In this document: positions 18,176 through 27,764 of the stretch, in pieces
How positions within the stretch are numbered: the first letter of the stretch is position 1
Layout: each line of letters opens with the position of its first letter
Assembly (NCBI GenBank): GCA_021732385.1
Contig: JAKFVA010000016.1
Coordinates: 62,001-126,000, forward strand
Direction of reading: 5' to 3'
Source: Burkholderiales bacterium
GTDB lineage: Bacteria; Pseudomonadota; Gammaproteobacteria; Burkholderiales; Burkholderiaceae_C
Length of the DNA: 64,000 nt
Notes under the pieces: model-generated
Databases searched by the model: none
Told to the model about the DNA's origin: nothing
Seen by the model: the letters and a program-made list of their open reading frames with translations, nothing else
Position numbers and translations under genes: made by a program

Positions 18176-19333
18176 TCAGACGTTGAAAAAATTCTTCAAG
18201 CGGTCAGTCCAGCTTTCTTCAGTGGGCGAATGCTTGGCACCGCCTTTTTTCAAAGACTCATCAAACTCCTTGAGCAGCTTGCGCTGGTGCTCGGTGAGCT
18301 TGACTGGCGTTTCAATGGCGATATGGCAATACAAATCACCGGGCTGGCTGGAGCGCACGCCTTTGATGCCTTTACCGCGCAGGCGAAACTGCTTGCCTGC
18401 CTGTGTGCCATCGGGGATGTCGATACTGGCTTTGCCTGCCAGCGTTGGAACATCAATCTCGCCACCCAAGGCGGCAGTCGTGAAGCTGATGGGCACGGTA
18501 CAGTGCAGGTCGTCTTCGTCGCGCTCGAAGATATCGTGCTTGTGCAGGCGGATTTCAATATAGAGGTCGCCCGGCGGGCCACCGTTGGTGCCCGGCTCGC
18601 CGTTGCCGGTGGAGCGGATGCGCATGTTGTCGTCAATACCAGCCGGAATTTTTATCTCCAGGGTCTTCTGCTTTTTGACCTTGCCCTGGCCCAGGCAGGT
18701 GGTGCAAGGCTCGGGAATGATCTTGCCGGTGCCACGGCACTGCGGGCAGGTTTGCTGTACGCTGAAAAAGCCCTGGCGCATGTTGACTGCGCCCTGGCCG
18801 CCACAGGTGGTGCATGTAATCGGCTTGGTGCCGGGCTTGGCACCACTGCCTTGGCAGGTGTCGCAATTTTCCCAAGTGGGAATGCGGATCTGACTTTCTT
18901 TGCCAAAGGCCGCTTCTTCCAGCGTGATTTCCATGGCGTAGCTCAGGTCGTTGCCGCGGTAGACCTTGCGGCCACCCGCGCCACGCGCTTGCGCGCCGCC
19001 GCGGCCTTGGCCAAACATTTCGCCAAAAATATCGCCAAAAGCTTCTGAAAAACCGCCAAACCCCTCAGCGCCTGGGCCTGCGCCAGCGCGCATGTTGGGG
19101 TCTACCCCGGCATGGCCAAACTGGTCGTAGGCGGCGCGTTTTTGCGCGTCCGAAAGCATTTCATAGGCTTCCTTGGCATCCTTGAACTTACCCTCCGCCG
19201 CAGTGGCTGCATCGCCCTGATTGCGGTCGGGGTGGTGCTTCATGGCCAGCTTGCGGTAGGCTTTCTTGATCTCTTCTTCACTGGCATTTTTGGGAACGCC
19301 CAGGGTTTCGTAGTAGTCGCGTTTGGTGGCCAT
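18176..19333 (-). CDS. dnaJ: Chaperone protein DnaJ
   Basis: 385 aa. An N-terminal J domain carries HPDRN (DnaK-stimulating HPD), then a Gly/Phe-rich linker ([20 protein letters not shown]). Four CxxCxGxG zinc motifs follow ([32 protein letters not shown]), and the C-terminal substrate-binding domains end FFNV. Co-chaperone delivering unfolded proteins to DnaK. It is downstream of dnaK on the same strand, separated by 109 bp that contain a strong hairpin, which may lower its expression relative to dnaK. Confidence 0.98.
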   Translation of the reverse strand: MATKRDYYETLGVPKNASEEEIKKAYRKLAMKHHPDRNQGDAATAAEGKFKDAKEAYEMLSDAQKRAAYDQFGHAGVDPNMRAGAGPGAEGFGGFSEAFGDIFGEMFGQGRGGAQARGAGGRKVYRGNDLSYAMEITLEEAAFGKESQIRIPTWENCDTCQGSGAKPGTKPITCTTCGGQGAVNMRQGFFSVQQTCPQCRGTGKIIPEPCTTCLGQGKVKKQKTLEIKIPAGIDDNMRIRSTGNGEPGTNGGPPGDLYIEIRLHKHDIFERDEDDLHCTVPISFTTAALGGEIDVPTLAGKASIDIPDGTQAGKQFRLRGKGIKGVRSSQPGDLYCHIAIETPVKLTEHQRKLLKEFDESLKKGGAKHSPTEESWTDRLKNFFNV

Positions 19334-19378
19334 GACGGTATTTCAGATGCAATTGGATTAGGCTGTGGCTAATGCAAA

Positions 19379-19419
19379 CGCCGCGTTGCAGATTCTGGCG
19401 TGGAATCTGCAACGCGGCG
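19379..19419 (-). promoter_or_regulatory. Perfect 17-bp hairpin between dnaK and dnaJ
   Basis: Two 17-nt arms (19379-19395 and 19403-19419) are exact reverse complements around a 7-nt loop. On the transcribed (minus) strand the stem is followed by TTTGCATT, too weak for a classical terminator. It is therefore a candidate partial terminator or mRNA-processing/stabilising structure that sets the DnaK:DnaJ ratio. No open frame of note crosses it. Confidence 0.7.
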
Positions 19420-19442
19420 GCTGCCGCAGCGGGGGGGTGAGG

Positions 19443-21380
19443 TCAATCTTTCTTGACTTCCTTGACTTCAGCGTCGACCACATTGTCATCCGCTACTTTT
19501 TTGTCTGAAGCTGCTTGTGCACCAGCAGTTGGGCCGCCCGCCGCCGCTTGCGAAGCCTGCATGTCGGCATACATCTTCTCGCCAAGCTTCTGGCTGGCGC
19601 TCATCAAGGCATTGCTCTTTTCGTCGATGACGGTTTTGTCCTCGCCTTTCAGCGCATCTTCCACCTCTTTCAATGCGGCTTCAATCTTTTCTTTCTCGCC
19701 CGCGTCAAGCTTGTCGCCGTATTCAGTGAGATTTTTCTTGACGCTGTGCACCAGCGCCTCGCCCTGATTTTTAGCCTGGATGATTTCCAGCTTTTTCTTG
19801 TCGTCAGCGGCGTTCAGTTCGGCGTCTTTCACCATCTTCTGGATTTCTTCTTCAGTCAGGCCCGAGTTGGCCTTGATGGTGATCTTGTTTTCCTTGCCGG
19901 TGCCTTTGTCCTTGGCGCCCACATGCAAGATGCCGTTGGCATCAATGTCAAAAGACACCTCGATTTGCGGCGTGCCACGGGCGGCGGGTGGAATGCCTTC
20001 CAGATTGAATTCGCCTAAGCTCTTGTTGCCGCTGGCCATCTCGCGCTCGCCCTGGTAGACCTTGATGGTCACTGCAGGCTGGTTGTCGTCGGCTGTCGAG
20101 AAAGTCTGTGCAAACTTGGTCGGGATGGTGGTGTTCTTGGTGATCATCTTGGTCATCACGCCGCCCAGGGTTTCAATGCCCAGGGAGAGTGGCGTCACGT
20201 CCAGCAAGAGCACGTCTTTGCGGTCGCCCGAGAGCACCTGACCCTGAATGGCAGCGCCCACGGCCACGGCTTCGTCGGGATTCACATCTTTGCGCGGCTC
20301 GCGGCCAAAGAATTCTTTTACCTTGTCTTGCACCTTGGGCATGCGCGTCATGCCGCCTACCAAAATCACGTCGTGGATGTCGGCAGTACTCACGCCCGCA
20401 TCTTTGATGGCGGTCCGGCAGGGGGCAATGGTGCGCTCAATCAACTCTTCGACCAATGCTTCCAGCTTGGAGCGGGTCAACTTGATGTTCAAGTGCTTCG
20501 GGCCTGATGCATCGGCGGTGATGTAGGGCAGGTTGATGTCGGTTTGGGCGCTGTTAGACAGCTCAATCTTGGCTTTTTCAGCCGCCTCTTTCAGGCGCTG
20601 CAAGGCCAGCACGTCTTTGCTCAGATCAACGCCCTGGTCTTTTTTGAACTCGGCAATGATGTGGTCGATGATGCGCTGGTCAAAGTCTTCGCCGCCCAGG
20701 AAGGTGTCGCCGTTGGTTGAAAGCACTTCAAACTGCTTTTCACCGTCAACGTCAGCAATTTCAATGATCGACACGTCGAAGGTGCCGCCGCCCAGGTCAT
20801 ACACCGCAATCTTGCGATCGCCCTTTTCCTGCTTGTCCAGGCCAAAAGCCAGGGCAGCAGCCGTGGGCTCGTTAATGATGCGCTTGACTTCCAGCCCGGC
20901 AATGCGGCCAGCGTCCTTGGTGGCCTGGCGCTGTGCGTCGTTGAAGTAGGCGGGCACGGTAATCACCGCCTCGGTGACCGGCTCGCCCAAATAATCTTCC
21001 GCGGTTTTTTTCATCTTGCGCAGAATGTCGGCGCTGACTTGCTGCGCCGACAGCTTTTTGCCGCGCACATCGACCCAGGCGTCGCCGTTATCCGCAGCGA
21101 CAATGGCATAAGGCATCAGCGCAATGTCTTTTTGCACTTCTTTTTCAGTGAACTTGCGGCCAATCAAACGCTTGATGGCGTACAGCGTGTTCTTGGGGTT
21201 GGTCACTGCCTGGCGCTTCGCCGATGCGCCAACAAGCACTTCGCCGTCTTCCTGGTAGGCCACGATGGATGGCGTGGTGCGTGCGCCTTCGGAGTTTTCA
21301 ATCACGCGCGGTGTGTTGCCCTCCATGACCGAGACGCAACTGTTGGTGGTGCCCAAGTCGATGCCGATGATTCTTCCCAT
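19443..21380 (-). CDS. dnaK: Chaperone protein DnaK (Hsp70)
   Basis: 645 aa. The ATPase domain starts [21 protein letters not shown] and contains [14 protein letters not shown] and the [16 protein letters not shown] signature. The substrate-binding domain begins around [20 protein letters not shown], and a helical lid ends in a short acidic/lysine tail ([13 protein letters not shown]). ATP-dependent chaperone working with the DnaJ and GrpE encoded on either side. A good AGGAG-type Shine-Dalgarno (CAGGAGTACACC before ATG) is present. A sigma-32-like promoter lies about 75-100 bp upstream, between grpE and dnaK. Confidence 0.99.
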   Translation of the reverse strand: MGRIIGIDLGTTNSCVSVMEGNTPRVIENSEGARTTPSIVAYQEDGEVLVGASAKRQAVTNPKNTLYAIKRLIGRKFTEKEVQKDIALMPYAIVAADNGDAWVDVRGKKLSAQQVSADILRKMKKTAEDYLGEPVTEAVITVPAYFNDAQRQATKDAGRIAGLEVKRIINEPTAAALAFGLDKQEKGDRKIAVYDLGGGTFDVSIIEIADVDGEKQFEVLSTNGDTFLGGEDFDQRIIDHIIAEFKKDQGVDLSKDVLALQRLKEAAEKAKIELSNSAQTDINLPYITADASGPKHLNIKLTRSKLEALVEELIERTIAPCRTAIKDAGVSTADIHDVILVGGMTRMPKVQDKVKEFFGREPRKDVNPDEAVAVGAAIQGQVLSGDRKDVLLLDVTPLSLGIETLGGVMTKMITKNTTIPTKFAQTFSTADDNQPAVTIKVYQGEREMASGNKSLGEFNLEGIPPAARGTPQIEVSFDIDANGILHVGAKDKGTGKENKITIKANSGLTEEEIQKMVKDAELNAADDKKKLEIIQAKNQGEALVHSVKKNLTEYGDKLDAGEKEKIEAALKEVEDALKGEDKTVIDEKSNALMSASQKLGEKMYADMQASQAAAGGPTAGAQAASDKKVADDNVVDAEVKEVKKD

Positions 21381-21454
21381 GGTGTACTCCTGCTGATTTT
21401 AAAAATTAAGGGGCAAGCCGAAATGAATGCGTTGGCTTGCCGGTATGTGATTAA

Positions 21455-21481
21455 CTTGTGGATAAAACGCCAGATTTCAAG
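21455..21481 (-). promoter_or_regulatory. dnaK: Sigma-32-like promoter upstream of dnaK
   Basis: Reading the minus strand, a perfect -35 element CTTGAAA (21481-21475) is followed after exactly 13 nt by CCACAAGT, five of seven informative matches to the heat-shock -10 CCCCATnT. It lies in the grpE-dnaK gap, giving dnaK its own heat-inducible start in addition to read-through from grpE. Confidence 0.6.
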
Positions 21482-21498
21482 CGCGGTTTGAATCCCAT

Positions 21499-22044
21499 TT
21501 ACTGGGCCGCACTAACGGTAACCAGCGCCGGGCGCAAAACCCGCTCGGCAATCGTGTAGCCCTTTTGCAGCACCGTGATTACCGTGCCCGCCTCTTGCTC
21601 GCTCGGCACAGCGCTGATGGCCTGGTGCTGGTGCGGGTCGAATTTGGTACCCACAGCCGGGTTGATTTCAATTACCTTGTGGCGCGACAGCGCGCTTTTA
21701 AGCTGGTTCAGTGTGGCGCTGGCACCTTCGCGGATTTGCTCGGGGCTGGCATCTTTGATGACCAGGCCGGTCTCCAGGCTGTCCATCACGGGCAGCAGGC
21801 CTTCGGCGAAGCTCTCCACGGCAAACTTGCGTGCCTTGGACACCTCCTCATCAGCACGGCGACGGGTGTTTTGCAGATCGGCCTGGGCGCGCAGGTATTG
21901 CTCGGCCAGTTCAGCGTTTTTTGCCTGCACATCGGCCAACTGGGCTTGCGCTTCTAGCAAAGGGTCAATGCTGGTGGGTTCGGTGCTGACGGCAGCGGCT
22001 TCTGCGCCGGCTTGGGGGCTGTGGTTTTTTTCAGATTCGGTCAT
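21499..22044 (-). CDS. grpE: Nucleotide exchange factor GrpE
   Basis: 181 aa. A disordered, acidic N-terminal stretch is followed by a long coiled coil ([34 protein letters not shown]) and the beta-wing domain with [14 protein letters not shown] and [17 protein letters not shown]. It releases ADP from DnaK. The ATG at 22044 (MTESEKNHS) is preferred; a TTG five codons upstream is possible. First gene of grpE-dnaK-dnaJ, with a sigma-32-like promoter 33-60 bp upstream. Confidence 0.97.
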   Translation of the reverse strand: MTESEKNHSPQAGAEAAAVSTEPTSIDPLLEAQAQLADVQAKNAELAEQYLRAQADLQNTRRRADEEVSKARKFAVESFAEGLLPVMDSLETGLVIKDASPEQIREGASATLNQLKSALSRHKVIEINPAVGTKFDPHQHQAISAVPSEQEAGTVITVLQKGYTIAERVLRPALVTVSAAQ

Positions 22045-22076
22045 GGTCGAAAAGGCCAAAGTGACAACAGCCTTTG

Positions 22077-22104
22077 ATATGCGGGCTAATCACCGCGCTT
22101 CAAG
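22077..22104 (-). promoter_or_regulatory. grpE: Sigma-32-like promoter upstream of grpE
   Basis: On the minus strand CTTGAAG (22104-22098) is followed after 13 nt by CCGCATAT, six of seven informative matches to CCCCATnT. Distance from the -10 to the GrpE ATG is about 33 nt, consistent with a short leader. Confidence 0.65.
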
Positions 22105-22144
22105 TAGGGGGATGGCTTTTTTTGCCGCAAAATGCAAAAAAGCG

Positions 22145-22172
22145 AAAAAAACCGGGCGCAAGTGCAGCCCGG
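22145..22172 (-). terminator. Rho-independent terminator after the FKBP gene
   Basis: On the minus strand a 6-bp GC stem (CCGGGC / GCCCGG, 9-nt loop) is followed by seven T residues. It lies 33 bp past the FKBP stop and separates that operon from the grpE heat-shock promoter. Confidence 0.85.
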
Positions 22173-22204
22173 TACACCTAACCACCACGAATGGCCAAAA
22201 GAAC

Positions 22205-22558
22205 CTAGCTTGTGGTGCCGAGCAACTCGACGTCGAACTTCAAAGTGGCGTTTGGCGGAATCACGCCGCCTGCGCCGCGCGCGCCATAGCCCAGCTCCGG
22301 CGGAATGATGAGGGTGCGCTTGCCACCGACTTGCATGCCTTGCACGCCTTCGTCCCAGCCCTTGATGACCATGCCCGCGCCCAGTGAGAAATCAAACGGG
22401 CTGCGGCGGTCAACGCTCGAATCAAATTTGGCGCCTTGCGCGCCGTTGTTGTAGAGCCAGCCGGTGTAGTGCACGGTAACGTGCTGACCCGCAGCAGCCG
22501 TAGCGCCGCTGCCCACCTGGGTGTCTTGGTATTGCAGGCCGGAGGGGGTGGTAATCAT
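22205..22558 (-). CDS. FKBP-type peptidyl-prolyl cis-trans isomerase
   Basis: 117 aa, a single minimal FKBP domain with no signal peptide. Hallmarks are [72 protein letters not shown]. It catalyses proline isomerisation in the cytoplasm. The ATG at 22558 ([13 protein letters not shown]) is chosen because it fits the family start. An upstream extension of the frame runs through the preceding regulator gene. It starts 4 bp after that gene's stop, so the two are very likely translated together. Confidence 0.93.
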   Translation of the reverse strand: MITTPSGLQYQDTQVGSGATAAAGQHVTVHYTGWLYNNGAQGAKFDSSVDRRSPFDFSLGAGMVIKGWDEGVQGMQVGGKRTLIIPPELGYGARGAGGVIPPNATLKFDVELLGTTS

Positions 22559-22562
22559 AGGT

Positions 22563-22871
22563 TTACTTTTTCTTGGCCATGTTGGCCGACCATTTGGTGG
22601 CAAAGGCCTGCACATCGTTCAGACGTTTGAGCAAATCAGCGCCCGAGGTGGTCAGGCCGTAGCCGTCACCCAGGTGGTCGATCAGACCGGCGTTACGCAA
22701 TGCCTTGATACGGGTATTAAGCGTGTTGGGGGTGATGCGGCCAACGCTGTCTTGCAGCAGGCGAAAGGTTTGGGCGTGGCCGTCGCGCAGGGCCCACAGT
22801 ACGCGCAAGGCGTAGCGTGATTCAAGCAGGTCAAACAGTTGGCTGACGGCGGCGTATTCTTTGGTGCTCAT
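22563..22871 (-). CDS. Small winged-helix regulator (HxlR-like)
   Basis: 102 aa consisting almost entirely of one winged helix-turn-helix: [29 protein letters not shown], then [36 protein letters not shown]. The layout resembles HxlR/PadR-type regulators, but the HxlR cysteine near the N-terminus is absent. GGGAG stands 7 nt before the ATG. It is encoded 4 bp upstream of the FKBP isomerase, an uncommon pairing. Its target and signal are unknown. Confidence 0.75.
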   Translation of the reverse strand: MSTKEYAAVSQLFDLLESRYALRVLWALRDGHAQTFRLLQDSVGRITPNTLNTRIKALRNAGLIDHLGDGYGLTTSGADLLKRLNDVQAFATKWSANMAKKK

Positions 22872-22965
22872 GGTGTCTCCCAGGTCAAGGCGGTCTATGG
22901 GTGTGGGCAGCCTGCTGGCCGTTTTAAAGCCATTTGTTGCCCCGCAACCGCAATGTAACGCAAAT

Positions 22966-23010
22966 TTTGAATTGCTACGACATTAATAGCTGCTAGTGCA
23001 TGCTAAACGT
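22966..23010. repeat. Short intergenic repeat-like palindrome
   Basis: The segment around ATTAATAGCTGCTAGTGCAT resembles AATAGCTGCTAGCGC-type interspersed palindromes that I recall from Comamonadaceae genomes. It lies in the 155-bp gap between the winged-helix gene and the lipase-like gene. Only one copy is present here, so the assignment rests on memory of related genomes. Confidence 0.35.
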
Positions 23011-23026
23011 GGGTTTCTGGCAAAAA

Positions 23027-24370
23027 TCAATACGCTTTGGGTTGGTCAACCGCATCAAACCAGGCCAGTAAGCGCTGGGTCACGCGCCCATCGGTGAGCA
23101 ACTGCAAGTGGCCCATCTCGTGCACGATGGCCTGATTTTCAGGTGCAAAAGCCAATTGCAGCGAGGCGTCGGGGTGCTGGCCCAGGGCGCTGGCCAGGGG
23201 AACCAGGCCGTCGCCAACCCAGTGGTCGCGCAGCTGGTGGCTGCGGCTCGATCCCGGCGCGCTGGTGCTGGCGGCCAGCGCAAAACACTGCACGCCAGGC
23301 GGCAGCGGCACTGGGGTGCGGGTGGCAGGCGCGGCGTCAAAACGGCCCTGGCTGGTCCAGTCTTGCGCCAGCAAGTGGCCGTGGCGCAGGTCGGTAATAC
23401 CGGCGCTGCGCACCTGCCCCAGTTTGGCCAGCGGTGCCGACCAGCGCGAGGCGCCCAGCAGCAAATCGATGCCGTGGCCAGCACGCTCCAACGGCGCGCC
23501 ATGGTGTGGTGTGCCCAAGAAGGCAATTTTTTTCAGCAGCGCCAGCCAGTTGCCGGGCGCATTGCTGGCCTGCGCTTGCTGGCAGGCACTGCGCACCACC
23601 AGACCGCCCATGCTGTGCGCCACCACGGCAATTTCGACGACTTGAACGGGCCATTGCGCCACCAGTTGCTGCAGGTGCAGGGCCAATTCGCGGCCGTTGT
23701 CGGAAATATGGCGGCCACTGTTATAGCGCAGATGAACCGGGGTGTAGCCCAGCGTGGCCGCCAGTTCGCTGGCGTGGCTTGCGCCAGTGCTGCCACTTAG
23801 CCACTGCAGGTCGTTCATGCACAGGCCGTGCACCATCAGCACGACTTTGCCTGTAACCGCAGGGTTGCCTTGCAGCGCGGCGCAGTCAAGTGGCTGGTTT
23901 TGAAAGCGCAGGCTCATGGGCGTAGCCAGCGGGTTGTCTGTAGCCGCAAGCTGGTCACCCAGCACGCCGTTCAGGGCGGCCAGTAGGGCATCGCGCCGGG
24001 GGGTGGAAGGGGCTTGGGGGTCCTTAGCTAAAGACTGCAATTGCGCCAGCGTAGCGTCCAGGCCGTTGCCAACCCAGCCCGTCACGCGCCGCACGCTGCC
24101 ATAGACAAATCCAGTCAGGCCGGTGGTGCCTCCATCGGGGGCGATACGCACTGGCAGGCCCAGCGTGCGCAGCACTGACGCATGCACACCCTCAACCACC
24201 CGGCTGACCCCCTGTGTGCCCGTAATAGCCAACCGCGCTGCGCCGCGAACATCGGACAGGCGCAGATGGCGCGCTTTGGGCGGTTGGGTGGCTGGAGCGA
24301 CTGGAGCGACTGGAGCGACTGGCATGCGGTGGTGTGCAGTGGGTGTTACCAAGATTGTGGCTACAGCCAT
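23027..24370 (-). CDS. Lipase/PGAP1-like alpha/beta hydrolase
   Basis: 447 aa. VVLMVHGLCMNDLQWL is the oxyanion-strand motif, VAHSMGGLVVRSACQQA carries the nucleophile serine, and FLGTPHHGAPLERAGHGID is typical of PGAP1/triacylglycerol-lipase-like hydrolases. A C-terminal His in the VHEMGHLQLLTD region may complete the triad. About 170 N-terminal residues precede the hydrolase core and start with a (Pro-Val-Ala)n stretch encoded by a 9-nt tandem repeat. No signal peptide is evident. Start is either residue 1 or the ATG at residue 16 (MPVAPV). The substrate is unknown; it stands alone as a monocistronic gene. Confidence 0.82.
   Translation of the reverse strand: MAVATILVTPTAHHRMPVAPVAPVAPATQPPKARHLRLSDVRGAARLAITGTQGVSRVVEGVHASVLRTLGLPVRIAPDGGTTGLTGFVYGSVRRVTGWVGNGLDATLAQLQSLAKDPQAPSTPRRDALLAALNGVLGDQLAATDNPLATPMSLRFQNQPLDCAALQGNPAVTGKVVLMVHGLCMNDLQWLSGSTGASHASELAATLGYTPVHLRYNSGRHISDNGRELALHLQQLVAQWPVQVVEIAVVAHSMGGLVVRSACQQAQASNAPGNWLALLKKIAFLGTPHHGAPLERAGHGIDLLLGASRWSAPLAKLGQVRSAGITDLRHGHLLAQDWTSQGRFDAAPATRTPVPLPPGVQCFALAASTSAPGSSRSHQLRDHWVGDGLVPLASALGQHPDASLQLAFAPENQAIVHEMGHLQLLTDGRVTQRLLAWFDAVDQPKAY
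24292..24322. repeat. 9-nt tandem repeat inside the hydrolase gene
   Basis: CTGGAGCGA is repeated three times exactly plus four bases, in frame with the coding strand, where it encodes (Pro-Val-Ala) repeats. Length change by whole units would keep the frame. Confidence 0.85.
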
Positions 24371-24469
24371 GGGCAGGCAGTAGGTAGACGGGTCTATTGG
24401 CGATTGGGAGTGGCGAGTGGGGGTGGCGCAAGTGACTCAAAACGAGTTTGATGCTATTGATTAACTGGC

Positions 24470-24692
24470 ATTTTTTGATAGCGTTACCCGCACGCTGTAT
24501 CTGGGTTACAAGCGGTTTTGATACCTAAAAAATGGCTTAAAAATTTGAAAACCGGCGTTTTGAGGCTGGGAATGGTTCAAAACCGGTTGCAAATTCAAAA
24601 AATTCAGAAAAATCGGCTTATTTTTTATACCAAAAGCGCATCAAATCTAGTACAGGCAAGCGGGTAACGCTATGGTTTTTGCTATCAATTTT
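24470..24692. repeat. Dispersed ~225-bp intergenic repeat, copy A
   Basis: The left end TTTTTTGATAGCGTTACCCGC and the right end GCGGGTAACGCTATGG followed by TTTTTGCTATCAA form imperfect terminal inverted repeats around an AT-richer centre. The same ends, in the reverse overall orientation, occur at 46141-46366, and one end occurs at 29836-29870. It sits in the 705-bp hydrolase-rpoD gap (24371-25075). The rest of that gap holds only a weak open frame (24685-24939) and the rpoD terminator. Confidence 0.65.
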
Positions 24693-24939
24693 TAGTATTT
24701 TTACTGCTTGAAAGCGGTTTGCGTTGACGCATGAGGGTTAGCTCAAGCGAGCAGCCCTTGAACCAGGCCAGTGCGCAAAACCACGCAGCGCCCAGCAGGC
24801 AACTGAAAGGGCCAACTGCGACGTTGAAACCGTGGTGCAGCCAGGCCCAGTGCTGGCTAGCCCACAGGCGCAGGGCCACTGCAATTACGCCAGACAAAGC
24901 GCTATGCCGACCACGGAGAGCCCATGCGTGTGGCAACAC
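24685..24939 (-). CDS. Doubtful small hydrophobic ORF
   Basis: 84 codons from a GTG. Two hydrophobic segments (LSGVIAVALRLWASQHWAWL and FSCLLGAAWFCALAWF) could be membrane helices, but I recognise no family, there is no Shine-Dalgarno, and the 3' end runs into the repeat element. It could be a remnant of a membrane-protein gene or chance. Confidence 0.18.
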   Translation of the reverse strand: MLPHAWALRGRHSALSGVIAVALRLWASQHWAWLHHGFNVAVGPFSCLLGAAWFCALAWFKGCSLELTLMRQRKPLSSSKNTKN

Positions 24940-24983
24940 ACTGCCCAGTTACTCCAATAGCCGCACACAAACCGGCAGCCATT

Positions 24984-25015
24984 AAAAAGCGCCTGACTCT
25001 TTCGAGATCAGGCGC
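24984..25015 (-). terminator. Rho-independent terminator after rpoD
   Basis: On the minus strand GCGCCTGA / TCAGGCGC (8-bp stem, 11-nt loop) is followed by TTTTT. It lies 60 bp past the rpoD stop. Confidence 0.88.
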
Positions 25016-25075
25016 AAGATTAGGCGCTTGTGCCGTGCAATGTGTCGCGCAACGTCGTGCAACGGCGGGCGTGGC

Positions 25076-27508
25076 TTAAACGTCAATAAAGCTGCGCAGC
25101 TTGTCGGAGCGGCTGGGGTGCTTGAGCTTGCGCAGCGCCTTGGCTTCAATCTGGCGGATGCGCTCGCGCGTCACGTCAAACTGTTTGCCCACTTCTTCCA
25201 GCGTGTGATCGGACTGCATCTCAATGCCAAAGCGCATGCGCAGCACCTTGGCCTCGCGCGGTGTCAGGCCATCCAGGATGTCTTTGACGACATCGCGCAG
25301 GCCCGCCTGCATGGCCGCTTCAATGGGCGCGGTGTTGGCGCTGTCTTCAATGAAGTCACCCAGGTGCGAATCGTCATCGTCGCCAATCGGCGTTTCCATG
25401 CTGATGGGCTCTTTGGCGATCTTCATGATCTTGCGGATCTTGTCTTCGGGAATCTCCATGCGCTCAGCCAGCACGCTAGCATCGGGCTCAAAGCCGAACT
25501 CCTGCAAATGCTGGCGACTGATGCGGTTCATCTTGTTGATGGTCTCGATCATGTGCACCGGGATGCGAATGGTGCGCGCCTGGTCTGCAATTGAACGCGT
25601 GATCGCCTGGCGAATCCACCAGGTGGCGTAGGTCGAGAATTTGTAGCCGCGGCGGTATTCAAACTTGTCCACGGCTTTCATCAGGCCGATGTTGCCTTCT
25701 TGAATCAAGTCAAGGAATTGCAGGCCGCGGTTGGTGTATTTCTTGGCAATCGAAATGACCAGGCGCAAATTGGCCTCGATCATTTCTTTCTTGGCATCGC
25801 GCGAATTTGACTCACCATTGTTCATGCGCTTGTTGATGTCTTTGAGCTCGCCAAGCGGCACCACGACCTTGGACTGCAAGTCGGTGAGTTTTTGCTGCAA
25901 ATCCTGGATCGGCGGGATGTTGCGCGCCATGATGGCGCTCCAGGGTTTGCCGGCCACGGCCTGCTTTTCTACCCACTTGAGATTGAGCAAATTAGCCGGA
26001 AAATCCTTGATGAACAAGTCTTGCGACATGCCGCATTTCTCCACAATGATGCGGCGCAATTCGCGCTCTTTCTTGCGCACATCATCAACCTGGCCACGCA
26101 CCATGTCGCAGAGTTTTTCAATCGTCTTGGCGGTGAAGCGGATGGTCATCAGCTCTTCCGACAAGGCTTTTTGCGCCTTCACATAAGCTGGTGTGCCGTA
26201 GCCTTCTTTGTCGTAGACGCGGTGAATCGTGTCAAACAGCACGTTCAGGCGATCAAAGCGGGTCAACGCCTCGCGCTTGAGTTCTTCAAGCTTTTTGGTC
26301 AGCGCCTTGGAGCCACCATTGCCATCGTCATCATCGTCGGCGTCGAACTCGTCAAAGTCCTCTTCAGCCACGTAGTCGTCGGCCTCGTTGGGGTTGGAAA
26401 AGCCGTCCACCACGGTGGAAATAACGACCTTGCCTTCACGGATTTCATTGGCTTGGCGCAAGATTTCGGCAATGGTGGCGGGGCAGGCGGAAATCGCTTC
26501 CATCATGGCCATCAAGCCGCCTTCAATGCGTTTGGCAATCTCGATCTCGCCCTCGCGGGTGAGCAACTCCACCGTGCCCATCTCGCGCATGTACATGCGC
26601 ACCGGGTCGGTGGTGCGGCCAAACTCGCTGTCTACGGTGGACAGCGCGGCTTCGGCTTCTTCCTCGGCTTCTTCTTCAGTGGAGGCGGTGGGGCCGGTGC
26701 TGGTCAAAAGCAGGGTTTCGGCGTCGGGCATTTGCTCGTAAACCGCCACACCCATGTCGTTCAGCATGGTGACGACCACTTCCAGCGTCTCAGCGTCAAC
26801 CAGTTTGTCGGGAAGGTGATCAGAGATTTCGGCATGGGTGAGATAGCCGCGGGTTTTGCCCAGCTTGATGAGGGTTTTCAGGCGCTGGCGGCGCTTGGCC
26901 TGCTCTTCTTCGGTAAGCACGGTTTCATCAAGGCCAAATTCTTTCATCAAGGCGCGTTCTTTGGCCTTGCTGATCTTCATGCGCAGCGGCTTGACCTTTT
27001 CCGTGCTTTCGGTGGTGGGCTCTTCGGCAAACTCAGCTTCCACATCTGACAAATCAACGTCAGCGCCTTCAGAAGGCGCGCCGATTTTGGGCTTGCGGCC
27101 ACGTTTGGCACCGCCTGCGGCAACGCTGGCTGCTTCGGCTTTGGGTGGCCGGCCAGGTTTTTTCTTCAGTTCCTGGCCTGCGGGCAATGCGGGGGGCAGC
27201 AGTTTTTTGGCAGGCGTTTTTACGGCTATTGGAGTAGCAGTCTTGCTGGCAGCACTTTTGGCGGGCGCGGATTTGGTAGCGGGAGATTTGGCAGGTAATT
27301 TGGCAGAGGGCACGGAGACAACTTTCTTGGGGGCGGTGGACTTGGCGAGGGACGCGGCTGGCTTAGCCAATGGTTTGGCAACCGCTTTTTTGACTGGCGC
27401 AACAGCGGCCTTTTTCAGCGGTGCGGCTTTGCCCGCCTTGGCTGATACAGCCTTGGCTTTGGCGGGGACGGGTTTTTGTGACTTGGCAGCAGTTTTGGAC
27501 GCAGGCAT
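25076..27508 (-). CDS. rpoD: RNA polymerase sigma-70 factor RpoD
   Basis: 810 aa. From about residue 200 it is a normal primary sigma factor: region 1.1, region 1.2 ([27 protein letters not shown]), an acidic non-conserved region, region 2 ([39 protein letters not shown]), region 3, and region 4 ([27 protein letters not shown]). The first ~135 residues are instead Lys/Ala/Pro-rich and histone-H1-like, with AT-hook-like [10 protein letters not shown] and KRGRKPKIG. Comparable extensions are known in Burkholderiales RpoD. It follows dnaG on the same strand with a 256-bp gap holding a likely promoter. Confidence 0.98.
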   Translation of the reverse strand: MPASKTAAKSQKPVPAKAKAVSAKAGKAAPLKKAAVAPVKKAVAKPLAKPAASLAKSTAPKKVVSVPSAKLPAKSPATKSAPAKSAASKTATPIAVKTPAKKLLPPALPAGQELKKKPGRPPKAEAASVAAGGAKRGRKPKIGAPSEGADVDLSDVEAEFAEEPTTESTEKVKPLRMKISKAKERALMKEFGLDETVLTEEEQAKRRQRLKTLIKLGKTRGYLTHAEISDHLPDKLVDAETLEVVVTMLNDMGVAVYEQMPDAETLLLTSTGPTASTEEEAEEEAEAALSTVDSEFGRTTDPVRMYMREMGTVELLTREGEIEIAKRIEGGLMAMMEAISACPATIAEILRQANEIREGKVVISTVVDGFSNPNEADDYVAEEDFDEFDADDDDDGNGGSKALTKKLEELKREALTRFDRLNVLFDTIHRVYDKEGYGTPAYVKAQKALSEELMTIRFTAKTIEKLCDMVRGQVDDVRKKERELRRIIVEKCGMSQDLFIKDFPANLLNLKWVEKQAVAGKPWSAIMARNIPPIQDLQQKLTDLQSKVVVPLGELKDINKRMNNGESNSRDAKKEMIEANLRLVISIAKKYTNRGLQFLDLIQEGNIGLMKAVDKFEYRRGYKFSTYATWWIRQAITRSIADQARTIRIPVHMIETINKMNRISRQHLQEFGFEPDASVLAERMEIPEDKIRKIMKIAKEPISMETPIGDDDDSHLGDFIEDSANTAPIEAAMQAGLRDVVKDILDGLTPREAKVLRMRFGIEMQSDHTLEEVGKQFDVTRERIRQIEAKALRKLKHPSRSDKLRSFIDV

Positions 27509-27717
27509 GAAACGACCCCTACAACAAAAATGAAAGGCGGGTTAAAAATCAGGCGGTTGCCGCACAGTGCATATGCGGCCAGCAAACACACTGCACAAGA
27601 GGGTGGGCGAACATTGGGTGTGCAGTCCTTGCGGTGAAGTGGCCCGTGGATTGGTGTTTAACCCATTTAACGGAACCGGCCCGGAGGTGCTGCTGTCGCA
27701 CTTGCTGGTGTGTTTGG

Positions 27718-27745
27718 ATTATACCCAACCACCTGGCATTGCAAA
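27718..27745 (-). promoter_or_regulatory. rpoD: Sigma-70 promoter candidate for rpoD
   Basis: On the minus strand TTTGCA is followed after 16 nt by a perfect TATAAT (27723-27718), about 210 nt before the rpoD ATG. It would give rpoD expression independent of dnaG. The rest of the 256-bp dnaG-rpoD gap shows no gene. Confidence 0.5.
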
Positions 27746-27764
27746 CAGCCGGGTTATCAAGCTG

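Noticed and set aside
17012-19048. A 678-codon open frame on the plus strand opposite frmA and dnaJ
   Set aside because: Antisense shadow of two highly conserved genes in high-GC DNA; no family resemblance and it crosses a gene boundary.
25892-27049. Long plus-strand frame within rpoD
   Set aside because: Antisense to conserved sigma-factor regions; composition follows the complementary strand.
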